Origin: Halieaceae bacterium
GTDB lineage: Bacteria; Pseudomonadota; Gammaproteobacteria; Pseudomonadales; Halieaceae
Direction of reading: 5' to 3'
DNA length: 64,000 nucleotides
Assembly (NCBI GenBank): GCA_902623175.1
Contig: CACNSR010000003.1
Location: forward strand, 62,001-126,000
The notes below the pieces were generated by a model. The model was not told the origin of the DNA, did no database searches, and was given only the letters and a program-made list of their open reading frames with translations. The translations under genes were made by a program, and so were the position numbers. Position 1 is the first letter of the stretch. Each line of letters begins with the position of its first letter. This document shows, piece by piece, positions 25,736 to 34,836 of this stretch.

Positions 25736-27934
25736 ATGAGAAAGAAAAATCATGCGCGAATACTGAGTTTAGGGGTGATCTTTTTAACCGGTTCTGTGAG
25801 TGTCCTTGCGCAGGACAACGCTTTAGAGGAAGTGGTGGTGACCGCCACCAAACGTTCTGTTGCGCTCCAAGACCTCGCGGGATCTGCCAACGTTTTGGGC
25901 GCTGATAAGTTAGGCCCCGGTGGTATTCAGGAAGTGCGTGACATGCAGGTTGATATACCGAACCTGTCTTTGGGCGATCAATTTGGTTTCGCTCGAGTCT
26001 TCATGCGTGGCATCGGTATGACCAGTATTGACATTGGCGGCGAGGGCGCAGTGGCATTTCTCCAGGACGGCGCGATTGTTCCTCGCCCAGCAGCTCAGTT
26101 AATGGGTATGTTTGATCTAGATCAGGTCGAGGTTCTGCGAGGTCCGCAAGGGACTCTTTACGGTCGTGGTGCCACAGCAGGCGCAATTAATATGGTGACT
26201 GCAAAGCCTGGCAAAGAGCTTGGTGGATACTTGAGTGTGACGGCGGGTAACTACGGCCTTGCGCAGTTTAAGGGCGCCATAGATGTGCCGATGGGCGATG
26301 CGGTGTCGATGCGACTGGCGGGAAGTCTGGACAGCAGGGATGGCTACGGCAATAACATTTTTACCGGGTCGGACATCAATGATCGGGATGCCAGTGCGTA
26401 CCGCGCAACGTTCGTCTATGACGCTGGTGGGCCCCTAACGGCAACTCTCTCTGCTCAATACTATGAGGAAGACGACAATAACTATGCCTTCAGTTATTTC
26501 GGCCAGTCCGAGGGTTCGAGCATACCTGTGCCCTTTGGAGTGCCCATTCTTGGCGGCAACACCGTAGGTATGGTGGGAGGTGGATTTTATGATATCAACT
26601 CCGACCAGGAGCCTATTAACGATCGCGATGGGCAATTGATCAACCTTACTATTGATTATGCTTTTAACGACCGCTGGGGTATCAAATCCATTACCTCCTC
26701 TCAGAGTATGGATCGCTTTCTGAGAGATGACCTGGACTCAACGGATGCCAACCTGTTTGGTCAGAATAACTACACCGAAGAGAGCGACTCGTTTGGACAG
26801 GAGCTGATCCTCAACTACTCGGCAGACCGGCTCGATGTGCTGGGTGGGGTGATGTATTTTGAAGAGGATCTGTATGGCGAAGTCAGAGTTCCTTTGACTA
26901 ATTTGTGTTTCTTGCTTGCACCTGCAGCTTGCGGGACCCCGGTTGGTGATTTCCTCAATGGAGGCAATTACCTGCAAGACGGCGATGTTGATATTGAAGC
27001 CTGGGGTGCTTATGTCGAAGCGAACTACAGTATCTCTGATAAATGGTCAGTGATTGCCGGTCTGCGCTACAACTATGAGGAGAGAGATGGAACTGGCTCT
27101 TTCATTTTTGATGCGATCTCTCTCAATGTTCCGACCAACCAGCGAGAGAGTTGGAATGATCTAACCCCCAGAATTACGCTGCAATACTCTCCAAACGACA
27201 ACATGCTTCTCTATGCGACTTATACAGAAGCGTTTAAGTCGGGGGTGATAAACACGGGTAGCACCAGCCCGCCGCTCGACCCGGAGACTGTCGATGCCTT
27301 TGAGGTGGGTCTGAAAGGGCAAAACGCGAGCGGGACGCTACGTTACTCCGTCGCAGCATTTTTCTATGACTATCAGGACATGCAGATTTCCTTTGTGGAT
27401 GAGACCAGCACCGTCTCGACAGTTAATGCGGCAGAAGCGGAAAATTCAGGGATTGAACTAGAAGTCGACGGTAGCCTAGGTAACGGTTTCGCGTTTGATT
27501 TTTATCTCACATACCTCAATGCTGAGTATCAGGAGTTTTTCAATGGTGATTATGCCAATGGCTTTGCGATCACTGACCTCAGTGGCAATACGCTCCCTAA
27601 CGCACCCGAGAGCACAGCAAAGCTGGGACTAACGTGGGAGGGCGCTGTGGGCGGCGGCACGTTGACTGTTCGGGGCGAGGCTTACTACCAGGATGATGTG
27701 TACTTCACGGAGTGGAACCGAGAGGATGCCTACCAAAAATCCTACGAGCAAATTAACGCATCGGTAGATTATTCATGGAATGACCAGTGGTTGTTGAGCC
27801 TGTGGGGTCGTAACTTAAGTGACGAAGAAGTGATGTCTAACAACATCATCACTGCGCCACTATATGATTCGCTTCGGGTAGGCGCAGTGCTTCCCCCTCG
27901 CACCTACGGAGCGACCGTTACCTATCAGTTCTAG
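25736..27934 (+). CDS. TonB-dependent outer-membrane receptor
   Basis: A 732-residue active outer-membrane importer. Signal peptide with LGVIFLTGSVSVLAQ, then the TonB box EEVVVTATKR, plug domain (VEVLRGPQGTLYGRGATAGAINMVT) and a 22-strand barrel ending in aromatic F (YQF). ATG 25736 is favoured over GTG 25730 because AAGGGGAG ends five bases before it. The position inside the ligase/P450 operon suggests it imports the hydrophobic or bulky growth substrate rather than a siderophore. Confidence 0.93.
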   Translation: MRKKNHARILSLGVIFLTGSVSVLAQDNALEEVVVTATKRSVALQDLAGSANVLGADKLGPGGIQEVRDMQVDIPNLSLGDQFGFARVFMRGIGMTSIDIGGEGAVAFLQDGAIVPRPAAQLMGMFDLDQVEVLRGPQGTLYGRGATAGAINMVTAKPGKELGGYLSVTAGNYGLAQFKGAIDVPMGDAVSMRLAGSLDSRDGYGNNIFTGSDINDRDASAYRATFVYDAGGPLTATLSAQYYEEDDNNYAFSYFGQSEGSSIPVPFGVPILGGNTVGMVGGGFYDINSDQEPINDRDGQLINLTIDYAFNDRWGIKSITSSQSMDRFLRDDLDSTDANLFGQNNYTEESDSFGQELILNYSADRLDVLGGVMYFEEDLYGEVRVPLTNLCFLLAPAACGTPVGDFLNGGNYLQDGDVDIEAWGAYVEANYSISDKWSVIAGLRYNYEERDGTGSFIFDAISLNVPTNQRESWNDLTPRITLQYSPNDNMLLYATYTEAFKSGVINTGSTSPPLDPETVDAFEVGLKGQNASGTLRYSVAAFFYDYQDMQISFVDETSTVSTVNAAEAENSGIELEVDGSLGNGFAFDFYLTYLNAEYQEFFNGDYANGFAITDLSGNTLPNAPESTAKLGLTWEGAVGGGTLTVRGEAYYQDDVYFTEWNREDAYQKSYEQINASVDYSWNDQWLLSLWGRNLSDEEVMSNNIITAPLYDSLRVGAVLPPRTYGATVTYQF

Positions 27935-27963
27935 CGCTGAACTTTCGGCGCGGGACTTGACCA

Positions 27964-29193
27964 GTGACTGGTTTTAATTTCAACCCAATGGATCCCGATA
28001 TGCTTCGGGATCCATACCCTATATTCCGAGAAATGCGTGAAACAGACCCCATGCACCGGTCTGACCTCGGCTTCTGGGTTGCCACTCGTTACGATGACTG
28101 TCGCTCGATCCTCGTCGATAAGTCTTTTGGGCAGGGCGATTTCGTCAAAAATATTCAGCTTTTCTACGATGACTCATTCGATGTCTTAGCGCAGCCTGCC
28201 TACGCTTGGCTCTCTCGGGTTTTCGTAATGCAGGATCCGCCGCAACACACCAGAGTGAGAGACCTCGTAGCGAGCGCGCTGTCGCTTAAGCGGATTAAGG
28301 AAATGGCGCCACGGGTAAGGCGCCTCGCACAGCAACAGTTGCAGAAGTTTGCTGAGCAGGAGGATGCGAACTTCATCACCGACTTCGCTTACCTGTTTCC
28401 TACGCTAGTGATGTGCGACATGCTGGGCATGGAAGAAGAGGAGTTTTCCTGGGAGCTTCTGGCCGAGCTCAATCAGGCAGTGGCGGATACTTTCCCCGTT
28501 TTTGAAACGCGGGCGCTTGAGCCCGATGAATTAGCGCTGGCTAATGGGCAAATGGAGTTCTTGACCGAATTTTTTGACGAGCTTTTTCAGAGGCGGAAGA
28601 AAAACCCCCGAGACGATCTCACCACCGCAATGGTCAGCGCCGGCGATGGCGAAGATGCGCTAACACAGGAAGAGCTGAGTACCTCTGTCATTGGGCTATT
28701 TGGCGCTGGGTTTGAAACTACAGCCCATATGATCGGAAACGGGCTGTTCTGTCTTGGCGACAACCCAGAGCAGCGAGCCAAGTTGCAGCACAATCTGAAT
28801 ATGGTGGATGCAACGGTCGAAGAGATCCTCAGATTTGAGTCATCCCTGCAGGCCACGTATCGCACTGCTCTGGAACCTAGAGAGGTTGCCGGACAGAAAA
28901 TTGAAGTCGGGGAGCGTGTGTTAACCATCGTTGCAGCCGCTAATCGAGACGAGCGTCACTTCGACAATCCAGAGTCCTTTGATATTAGCCCCAGATCACA
29001 AAAGCCGCTCACCTTCGGGGGCGGCATCCACTACTGTGTCGGCGCGGCGCTAGCTCGTTTGGAGGGCAAGATATTCCTAGAAGAATTGTTCTCAAGTTAC
29101 CCCAACTTCTCTGTCGATACCGAGTCAGCGCGACTCAGAGGTGCCTTCTTGTTTCGCGGTTACGAGGAACTGCGAGTCACCCTGCGGGTATGA
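27964..29193 (+). CDS. Cytochrome P450 monooxygenase
   Basis: A 409-residue soluble bacterial class-I type P450. The I-helix oxygen-activation motif AGFETT is at residues 248-253, the ExxR pair is E287-R290, and the heme-ligand loop FGGGIHYCVGAALA has its Cys at about residue 358. Start is GTG 27964; the site upstream is weak. No ferredoxin or reductase gene is adjacent, so electrons must come from elsewhere. It sits between a TonB receptor and a flavin monooxygenase, which suggests hydroxylation of the imported compound. Confidence 0.95.
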   Translation: MTGFNFNPMDPDMLRDPYPIFREMRETDPMHRSDLGFWVATRYDDCRSILVDKSFGQGDFVKNIQLFYDDSFDVLAQPAYAWLSRVFVMQDPPQHTRVRDLVASALSLKRIKEMAPRVRRLAQQQLQKFAEQEDANFITDFAYLFPTLVMCDMLGMEEEEFSWELLAELNQAVADTFPVFETRALEPDELALANGQMEFLTEFFDELFQRRKKNPRDDLTTAMVSAGDGEDALTQEELSTSVIGLFGAGFETTAHMIGNGLFCLGDNPEQRAKLQHNLNMVDATVEEILRFESSLQATYRTALEPREVAGQKIEVGERVLTIVAAANRDERHFDNPESFDISPRSQKPLTFGGGIHYCVGAALARLEGKIFLEELFSSYPNFSVDTESARLRGAFLFRGYEELRVTLRV

Positions 29194-30273
29194 ATGATGC
29201 CGACTGAAGAACGCCAGAAGCTCGCTCTGGGTTTATTCATGCCCAATTGTTCTAATATGCCCTCGATCTCGACCCATCGCGTCGTCAAAGATCAATGGAC
29301 ATACCAGCATAACGAGTCTCTTGCGCTAGCTGCAGAAGGTTATGGCTTTGAATTTTTGTTCCCAGTCTCGCGTTGGCGAGGTTTCGGCGGGGAGACCAAT
29401 TTTCTGGGTACGTCGCTAGAGACCACGACCTGGGCAGCCGCTCTATTGCGAGCCACTAGTTCTATCAATGTGTTCTCCACTGTCCATATCCCTCTCTTTC
29501 ACCCCTTTGTCGTTGCCAAGATGGGAGCCACCCTCTCACACATGAGCGGTAACAGATGGGGGCTGAATGTCGTGAGCGGTTGGAGCGAGAGAGAGTTCGG
29601 CATGATGGGTATCTCTCTCGCAGAGCACGCTCGTCGGTACGAGCGGACAAGTTGTTTCGTCGAAATTTTAAAAAAATTATGGTCTGCGGAAGATCAGCCA
29701 TTTGACTACGAATGCGACTGGTACTCAGTCAGTGGAGGAGAGTCCTCTCCTATACCCGATGTGCCTCCTATGATTGCCAATGCTGGCGTATCGGATGACG
29801 CAAAAATTATGACGGCGCGATTGTGCGATTGGGCCTTTATCTCTACTCCGTCAGTCGACGCGGTAGGCTCAATCATTGACGACATCGCTCTAAAGGCCGA
29901 AAGTTTTGGGCGCTCAGTCAAAACTGCGATCTTCCCTTTCATGATCTGGGGAGAATCCCGAGCCGAAGCCGAGGACCGGCTTGCGTCGATTATCTCTGAG
30001 AAGGATGAGGTCGCTACAGCAAACTGGCTTCATGACCTATCCGCTGGCAGCGGCTCTTTTGACTCCTTCACAAGTGATATGTTGGCGGCTTCTGGTGGTG
30101 GTGTGCACATGGTTGGCAGTGCTGCCGATGTTGCAGAACAACTCATCGAAGCACACCGAGCCGGCGTCAGCGCGGTGATGCTAACGTTTCCTGAGTACCT
30201 GGACGATTTGCATCGATTCGCAAAAGAAATAAAACCAGCGCTTGTAAAAGCCGATTGTATTGCCGCAAATTAG
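29194..30273 (+). CDS. RutA-like luciferase-type flavin monooxygenase
   Basis: A 359-residue TIM-barrel FMN-dependent monooxygenase. STHRVVKDQWTYQHN, WRGFGGETNF, GNRWGLNVVSGWSEREF and the C-terminal AVMLTFPEYLDDLHRF follow the RutA/DszA/SfnG branch, some of which use a flavin-N5-peroxide to cleave amide, C-S or C-halogen bonds. The Asn of GLNVVSGW and the Thr of FSTVHIP match RutA active-site positions by my recall. The ATG follows directly on the P450 stop (TGAATG). It probably catalyses a second oxygenation in the same pathway. A 213-base gap follows before a convergent gene. Confidence 0.82.
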   Translation: MMPTEERQKLALGLFMPNCSNMPSISTHRVVKDQWTYQHNESLALAAEGYGFEFLFPVSRWRGFGGETNFLGTSLETTTWAAALLRATSSINVFSTVHIPLFHPFVVAKMGATLSHMSGNRWGLNVVSGWSEREFGMMGISLAEHARRYERTSCFVEILKKLWSAEDQPFDYECDWYSVSGGESSPIPDVPPMIANAGVSDDAKIMTARLCDWAFISTPSVDAVGSIIDDIALKAESFGRSVKTAIFPFMIWGESRAEAEDRLASIISEKDEVATANWLHDLSAGSGSFDSFTSDMLAASGGGVHMVGSAADVAEQLIEAHRAGVSAVMLTFPEYLDDLHRFAKEIKPALVKADCIAAN

Positions 30274-30486
30274 ATACCCATCGTTGCTATCAAACTCCCA
30301 GCACTCTGACGTTACGGCGAGCCGACCAGTCTGTGTCTTTCCGCAGCAGTTGCAAAACCGATCAAAAGCCTCACTGAGTACTCTCGGTGATACCTCCATA
30401 CCGCCCTACTCTGAAATCCAAGTAATAGTCTGAGTTGGCGTGAGCTCAGCCAATGCGGCATCTAGCCTGAGCGGTGACTCACCGGA

Positions 30487-31242
30487 TTAAATCGCCGTCC
30501 AGCCACCGTCCACCGAAAACAGCATGCCAGTGACGAAGCTCGACGCATCGCTCGCCAACCACATGGCGGCTTTGGCGACGTCTTCAGGGGTACCGAGGCG
30601 ATTCATGGGGTGACGGCTGGCGAGGTGCGCGCGGTCTTCTTCTGGGACGGACTCCCTCAACAGTGGCGTTTCGATGAAGCCGGGGCAAATCGCGTTAATG
30701 CGAATGCCTGAGTCGCCATATTCCACGGCTGTGTTTCGCGTGAGACCGCCTACAGCGTACTTTGAGGCGACGTACAGCCCTGCACCGGGGAAGGTGGTTT
30801 TGCTCAGCGCCGAGGCCATGTTGATGATGTGCCCTGAGCCAGCAGGCGACATGATCTTGAGACTCTCGCGCATGCAGAGCCACACTCCCTTGAGATTGAT
30901 GCCCATGAGTCGATCGTAGTCAGCCTCGTCGGTCTCCACCAGCGGTACCAGCGGTGAACCGACGCCCGCATTATTCAGCACAATGTCCAGCGACCCCAGC
31001 GCTTTCACGCTGTTGGCGAAGAAGTCTGCTACGGCGTCGGCGCTTGCCACATCACACAGTTGGCCATAGTGGGTCCCGCCAATGGCTGTGAGCGATGCCA
31101 GGGCCTCATCCAGTCGTGCCTGCTCGACGTCACAGATGGCGACATCCGCCCCGGCAGTCACAAACGCCTCTGCACAGGCCAGACCAATCCCGGCGCCTGC
31201 ACCGGTGATCAGTATTTTTTTGTTTTTTAGTGACAGCTCCAT
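30487..31242 (-). CDS. Short-chain dehydrogenase/reductase
   Basis: A 251-residue classical SDR. Cofactor motif TGAGAGIG near residue 14, NNAG, catalytic Ser in INMASALS, and YVASK as the Tyr-x-x-x-Lys pair; the PGFIETPL and C-terminal SVDGGWTAI segments are typical. Asp at the end of the second strand (AICDVE) suggests NAD(H) preference. It stands alone on the minus strand. A hydroxyl to ketone step on an alcohol or hydroxyacyl substrate is likely, but not specified by sequence. Confidence 0.92.
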   Translation of the reverse strand: MELSLKNKKILITGAGAGIGLACAEAFVTAGADVAICDVEQARLDEALASLTAIGGTHYGQLCDVASADAVADFFANSVKALGSLDIVLNNAGVGSPLVPLVETDEADYDRLMGINLKGVWLCMRESLKIMSPAGSGHIINMASALSKTTFPGAGLYVASKYAVGGLTRNTAVEYGDSGIRINAICPGFIETPLLRESVPEEDRAHLASRHPMNRLGTPEDVAKAAMWLASDASSFVTGMLFSVDGGWTAI

Positions 31243-31346
31243 GGCACGCCCGCCCTATATTCAATCCAATCCATGAGAATACTAGGGTTCCCCCCCGAGC
31301 GCTAAGTGATTAGGCAAAGGCGGAGACTTCCAATTAGACTTCGCGC

Positions 31347-32306
31347 ATGCATTACGACGTGTTTAACGGTGACGCTGACGGCATCTGTGCGCTGTTGCAG
31401 TTGCGATTGGAAGAGCCTTTGGTTTCGACGCGCATTACTGGCATCAAACGCGATATTGCCTTGTTGGAGAGGGTCCACGCGGAGCCGGGTGATACGGTCA
31501 CGGCGCTCGACATCTCCATGGTCAAAAATAGCGAACCACTCAGCCAGTTGCTCGCTAACGGCGTACTTGTTGATTACGTTGATCACCACGCTGCTGGTGC
31601 GATTCCCGACCACCCTAACCTTACCGCCACCATCAGTGAGGCACCTGAGGTGTGCACCGCTTTGCTGGTCAATGGGCGCCTGCGCGGAGGCCGGATCGAG
31701 TGGGCGATTACGGGTGCTTTTGGCGACAATCTTGATGAGCCAGCACAGCGCCTTGCCGAGAAATCAGGGTTCCAGGCGTCGGACATTGCATCTCTCAGGG
31801 AGCTTGGCGTCTGTATCAATTACAACGGATACGGGCCGTCACTGGATGACCTGCACTTTCACCCCGATGCTCTATACGAGAGCCTATTCGAGGCAGAGCA
31901 GCCGCAGGCGTTTCTCAATTCGTCGACTTTTCGCCAGCTCCAACAGGGTTACCGACAGGATATCGCGGCTTCCGCGGCACTGAAACCTGTGGTCGAGGAG
32001 CTAGCATTCGCGGTTTACCAGTTGCCCGATGCGGCCTGGGCGAGGCGAGTCAGTGGCGTATTTAGCAACGATCTGGTTAGGGCTTTTCCGGCTCGCGCTC
32101 ACGCCGTGTTGACCGAGCGACATGACGGTGCATTTCTGGTCAGCGTGAGGGCGCCTTTTGAGCGACGCACGGGCGCCGAAGCCGTCTGTTCACAGTTTGA
32201 AACCGGTGGGGGTCGGGATGCGGCGGCGGGTATTAACCGCTTGCCCGCCGATGAGCTCGGCCGCTTGGTGAATGCACTGGCCGCCGAGTACGGCGGCCAG
32301 CCTTGA
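31347..32306 (+). CDS. DHH-family phosphoesterase
   Basis: A 319-residue RecJ/NrnA-superfamily protein. N-terminal metal motif DVFNGDADGICAL, then DYVDHHAAG (the DHH motif), and C-terminal DHHA1-type FETGGGRDAAAGIN. It would hydrolyse phosphodiester or phosphoanhydride bonds using two metal ions, perhaps of short oligonucleotides. It is shorter than RecJ and lacks the OB domain. Neighbours give no hint of function; it converges with the monooxygenase gene five bases away. Confidence 0.82.
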   Translation: MHYDVFNGDADGICALLQLRLEEPLVSTRITGIKRDIALLERVHAEPGDTVTALDISMVKNSEPLSQLLANGVLVDYVDHHAAGAIPDHPNLTATISEAPEVCTALLVNGRLRGGRIEWAITGAFGDNLDEPAQRLAEKSGFQASDIASLRELGVCINYNGYGPSLDDLHFHPDALYESLFEAEQPQAFLNSSTFRQLQQGYRQDIAASAALKPVVEELAFAVYQLPDAAWARRVSGVFSNDLVRAFPARAHAVLTERHDGAFLVSVRAPFERRTGAEAVCSQFETGGGRDAAAGINRLPADELGRLVNALAAEYGGQP

Positions 32307-32311
32307 TTACC

Positions 32312-33934
32312 TTAGGCAGCGCTATTACTGAAGGACAGCTCCGGGAAGCCGCCGTCTGCTGACTCTCGCAGCTTGTCGTAATAGACATGCGCGCCACCAA
32401 AGTAAACCAGCACGCGCGGCTTTCTTTGCTCTAGGTTGGCGCCCATCATCCACGAGTTCACCTTGTCACCCTGAGCCATAAGGGTCTGCTCGTGAATTTC
32501 GGCGGTGTGCGCTGACCACTCGTCTTCTGCTTCTTGGCTTGGCTGGAAGAGGTCATAGCCCTCCGACTCCATCTTTTGGATGCAGTCCGTGATGTAGGCC
32601 ACGTTCTGCTCGATCGAGGTTGGCAGGTTGGCGAAGGGTGCCTGAGGGCCGGTAATCATAAAGAAGTTGGGGTAGCCTGCGGCGTACACGCCCATGATGG
32701 ACTTGGATTCGTTGTCCCACTTCTCGCGCAGCGTGTGCCCGTCGCTGCCGCGAATGTCGATCGCTTCCAGCGCGCCGGTGTAGGCCTGGAAGCCGGTTGC
32801 CAATACGATGATGTCAAACTCGTACAGATTTTCGCTGGTCTGAATGCCGGTTTCGGTGATCTCTTGGATCGGCTCACGATCTTTGATGTCGACGAGCTTG
32901 ACGTTGTCGCGGTTATAGGCCTCGTAGTAACCGTGGTCCAGAGGAGGGCGCTTGGCAAAGAGCGGATAGCCCTTGGGCGTCAGCAGCTCAACCAACTCAG
33001 GGTCATCAACTTTCTCAGCGATCTTGCTGGTGATGAAATCCGACGCCATCTGGTTCGCCTCTGCACTGCCGAGCAGGTCATCGAATGTCTCAAATACCCA
33101 CCGGAAGCTGCCGTTCCAGTGCTCTTCAAAGATGCGCTGGACTTCTTCTGGCGGCGTGTCGACAGCGTTGCGCCCCGGTGGCTGCTCAAAGGCCATGCCG
33201 AACATGTGGTTGCGCGCTTTGGCGATTATTTCGTCATAGTTGTCTTTAATCTCTTTTTCCCACTCAGGCGTCATATCTTTTTGCATAGCGGGGAGCACAA
33301 AGTTGGGTGTGCGTTGGAATACGGTCACTTGTGCAGCGGTTTTTGCGACCTCGGGCAGCATCTGTACGGTGGTGGCGCCAGCACCAATGATGCCGACGCG
33401 TTTGCCCGCCACTTCGAGTCCTTCTGGCCATCGGGAAGAGTGAAAAATGGGCCCCTGAAATCGCTCTTGTCCAGAGTAATTGGGGAGTACGGGCTGCGAA
33501 ATCATGCCCATGGCGCTGACAAAATACTTGGCGCTATGGGTTTCCCCACCCTGAGTGCGGACATTCCACAACCCCGTTTCAGTGTCGAACTCAGCACTCT
33601 CAACTTCTGTGCTCAATTGGAACATGGGCCACAGTGCAAATTTGTCCATGACAAATTTCAGGTAGTTCTGTGTCTCCTCCCAGCCCGAGTAGCGCTTGCT
33701 CCAGGACCACTCTTGCAGCACCTCTTTTGAGAAGGTTAGGCAGTAGTAATAGGACTCACTGTCAGTGGCTGCGCCGGGATACTTGTTCCAAGCCCAGGTG
33801 CCGCCCACGTCACTGGCTCGATCAAATACCTTGACGTTGAAGCCCGCTTCTCGAAGGTGGTAGCTCAGCGATATGCCGGCAAAGCCCGCGCCAACGGCGA
33901 TCACATCGTAGTCTGCAGAATGGTTGCTGCTCAT
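32312..33934 (-). CDS. Baeyer-Villiger-type flavin monooxygenase
   Basis: A 540-residue FAD/NADPH monooxygenase that inserts oxygen next to a ketone to give an ester or lactone. FAD motif GAGFAG at about 16-21, the family fingerprint F-x-G-x-x-x-H-x-x-x-W-P at 159-170 (FQGPIFHSSRWP), and NADPH motif GIIGAGATT. The usual YPGAR-x-D segment reads YPGAATDSES, so an Arg at a position often important for catalysis is Ala or Thr here. CAGGAG precedes the ATG. Divergent from the F420 operon. A ketone-to-lactone step would feed the 4-hydroxyacyl-CoA module at 45.8-50.7 kb, which is speculation. Confidence 0.9.
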   Translation of the reverse strand: MSSNHSADYDVIAVGAGFAGISLSYHLREAGFNVKVFDRASDVGGTWAWNKYPGAATDSESYYYCLTFSKEVLQEWSWSKRYSGWEETQNYLKFVMDKFALWPMFQLSTEVESAEFDTETGLWNVRTQGGETHSAKYFVSAMGMISQPVLPNYSGQERFQGPIFHSSRWPEGLEVAGKRVGIIGAGATTVQMLPEVAKTAAQVTVFQRTPNFVLPAMQKDMTPEWEKEIKDNYDEIIAKARNHMFGMAFEQPPGRNAVDTPPEEVQRIFEEHWNGSFRWVFETFDDLLGSAEANQMASDFITSKIAEKVDDPELVELLTPKGYPLFAKRPPLDHGYYEAYNRDNVKLVDIKDREPIQEITETGIQTSENLYEFDIIVLATGFQAYTGALEAIDIRGSDGHTLREKWDNESKSIMGVYAAGYPNFFMITGPQAPFANLPTSIEQNVAYITDCIQKMESEGYDLFQPSQEAEDEWSAHTAEIHEQTLMAQGDKVNSWMMGANLEQRKPRVLVYFGGAHVYYDKLRESADGGFPELSFSNSAA

Positions 33935-34070
33935 CTGAATTCTCCTGCTCCCCGGAAACCCTGCCGAGGGATCAATACTCCAGTAAACTCATATTTGCCG
34001 AGACGCCCCGTTGCGCCGCTGATTTTTCTTGTCCGCGGGCTCATGGCTCAAGGCAGTCTGAGCTAAACTT

Positions 34071-34087
34071 ACTTGCGTTCAGCAAGT
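34071..34087. promoter_or_regulatory. 17-bp palindrome between the Baeyer-Villiger gene and the F420 operon
   Basis: ACTTGC and GCAAGT flank five bases in the 220-base divergent region. A near copy, ACTTGC-N5-GCAAAC, is at 47174-47190. Candidate operator for one or both directions. Confidence 0.4.
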
Positions 34088-34154
34088 TGCCGATAGCACT
34101 ATCTCCAAGGCTCTGAACCTTGTCAACGACGACACCACAATAGAGGTTATGCAT

Positions 34155-34832
34155 ATGTCTTCCAATACAACACTATCGATCGGAATCGTCGGTGGCACTG
34201 GTGATCTTGGCCGCGGTTTGGCCCTGCGTTTGGCCAAAGCTGGGCATGCCGTGCTGGTGGGTTCCAGAAAGCCGGAGCAGGCGGTTGAGGCGGCCGAGGC
34301 GCTGACCGCAGAGCTCGCCAGTCGAGGTGTTGCACATCAGCCCATAGAGGGTTTGGACAATAGGAGCGCAGCTGAGTGGGGCGACATTGTCTTTGTGACT
34401 GTACCGTTTGGCGCACATACCCCGACGCTGGAGAGCATCAAGGACGCTGTGCAGGGCAAGGTGTTGGTGGACGTGACTGTGCCGCTGGTACCCCCGCGCG
34501 TGGCGCGAGTGCAATTACCCCCTGAGGGCAGCGCTGGCATGATTGCCCAGATGCTACTTGGGGATGAGGTAAAGGTGGTCAGCGCGCTACAGAATGTGGC
34601 GGCGGCGCACCTGCAGGCCGACATGGATATTCCCTGCGATGTGCTGGTCACTGGCAACGAGAAGACAGCGCGCCAGGCGGTGATCGACCTGATCGAGGAC
34701 ATGGGTATGCGCGGTTTCCATGCGGGTCTCATCCACAACGCCGCTGCTGCTGAGGCGCTCACCTCTGTGCTGATCAACATCAATAAACAATACAAAACCC
34801 ATGCCGGGCTCCGCTTAACGGGTATCGAATGA
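34155..34832 (+). CDS. fno: F420H2:NADP+ oxidoreductase
   Basis: A 225-residue Rossmann-fold enzyme that moves hydride between NADPH and coenzyme F420. IGIVGGTGDLGRGLALRLAKAG and VGSRKPEQA form the NADP site, and IFVTVPFGAH-type and VVSALQNVAAAHL segments match the family; the length is normal. ATG 34155 is preferred over 34149 because AGAGG lies eight bases upstream of it. It opens a five-gene F420 operon and would supply reduced F420 from NADPH. Without its neighbours, a ketol-acid-type or NADP-binding protein would be an alternative, but the context is strong. Confidence 0.9.
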   Translation: MSSNTTLSIGIVGGTGDLGRGLALRLAKAGHAVLVGSRKPEQAVEAAEALTAELASRGVAHQPIEGLDNRSAAEWGDIVFVTVPFGAHTPTLESIKDAVQGKVLVDVTVPLVPPRVARVQLPPEGSAGMIAQMLLGDEVKVVSALQNVAAAHLQADMDIPCDVLVTGNEKTARQAVIDLIEDMGMRGFHAGLIHNAAAAEALTSVLININKQYKTHAGLRLTGIE

Positions 34833-34836
34833 CCCT

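Noticed and set aside
30274-30486. Possible small antisense gene in the gap after the RutA-like gene
   Set aside because: The 72-codon frame there overlaps the upstream gene's end, lacks a ribosome site and shows no family features.
32534-33730. A 398-codon plus-strand open frame
   Set aside because: It is exactly antisense to the Baeyer-Villiger gene, whose motifs are complete; it has no domain signature and no ribosome site. Long antisense frames are common at this GC content.
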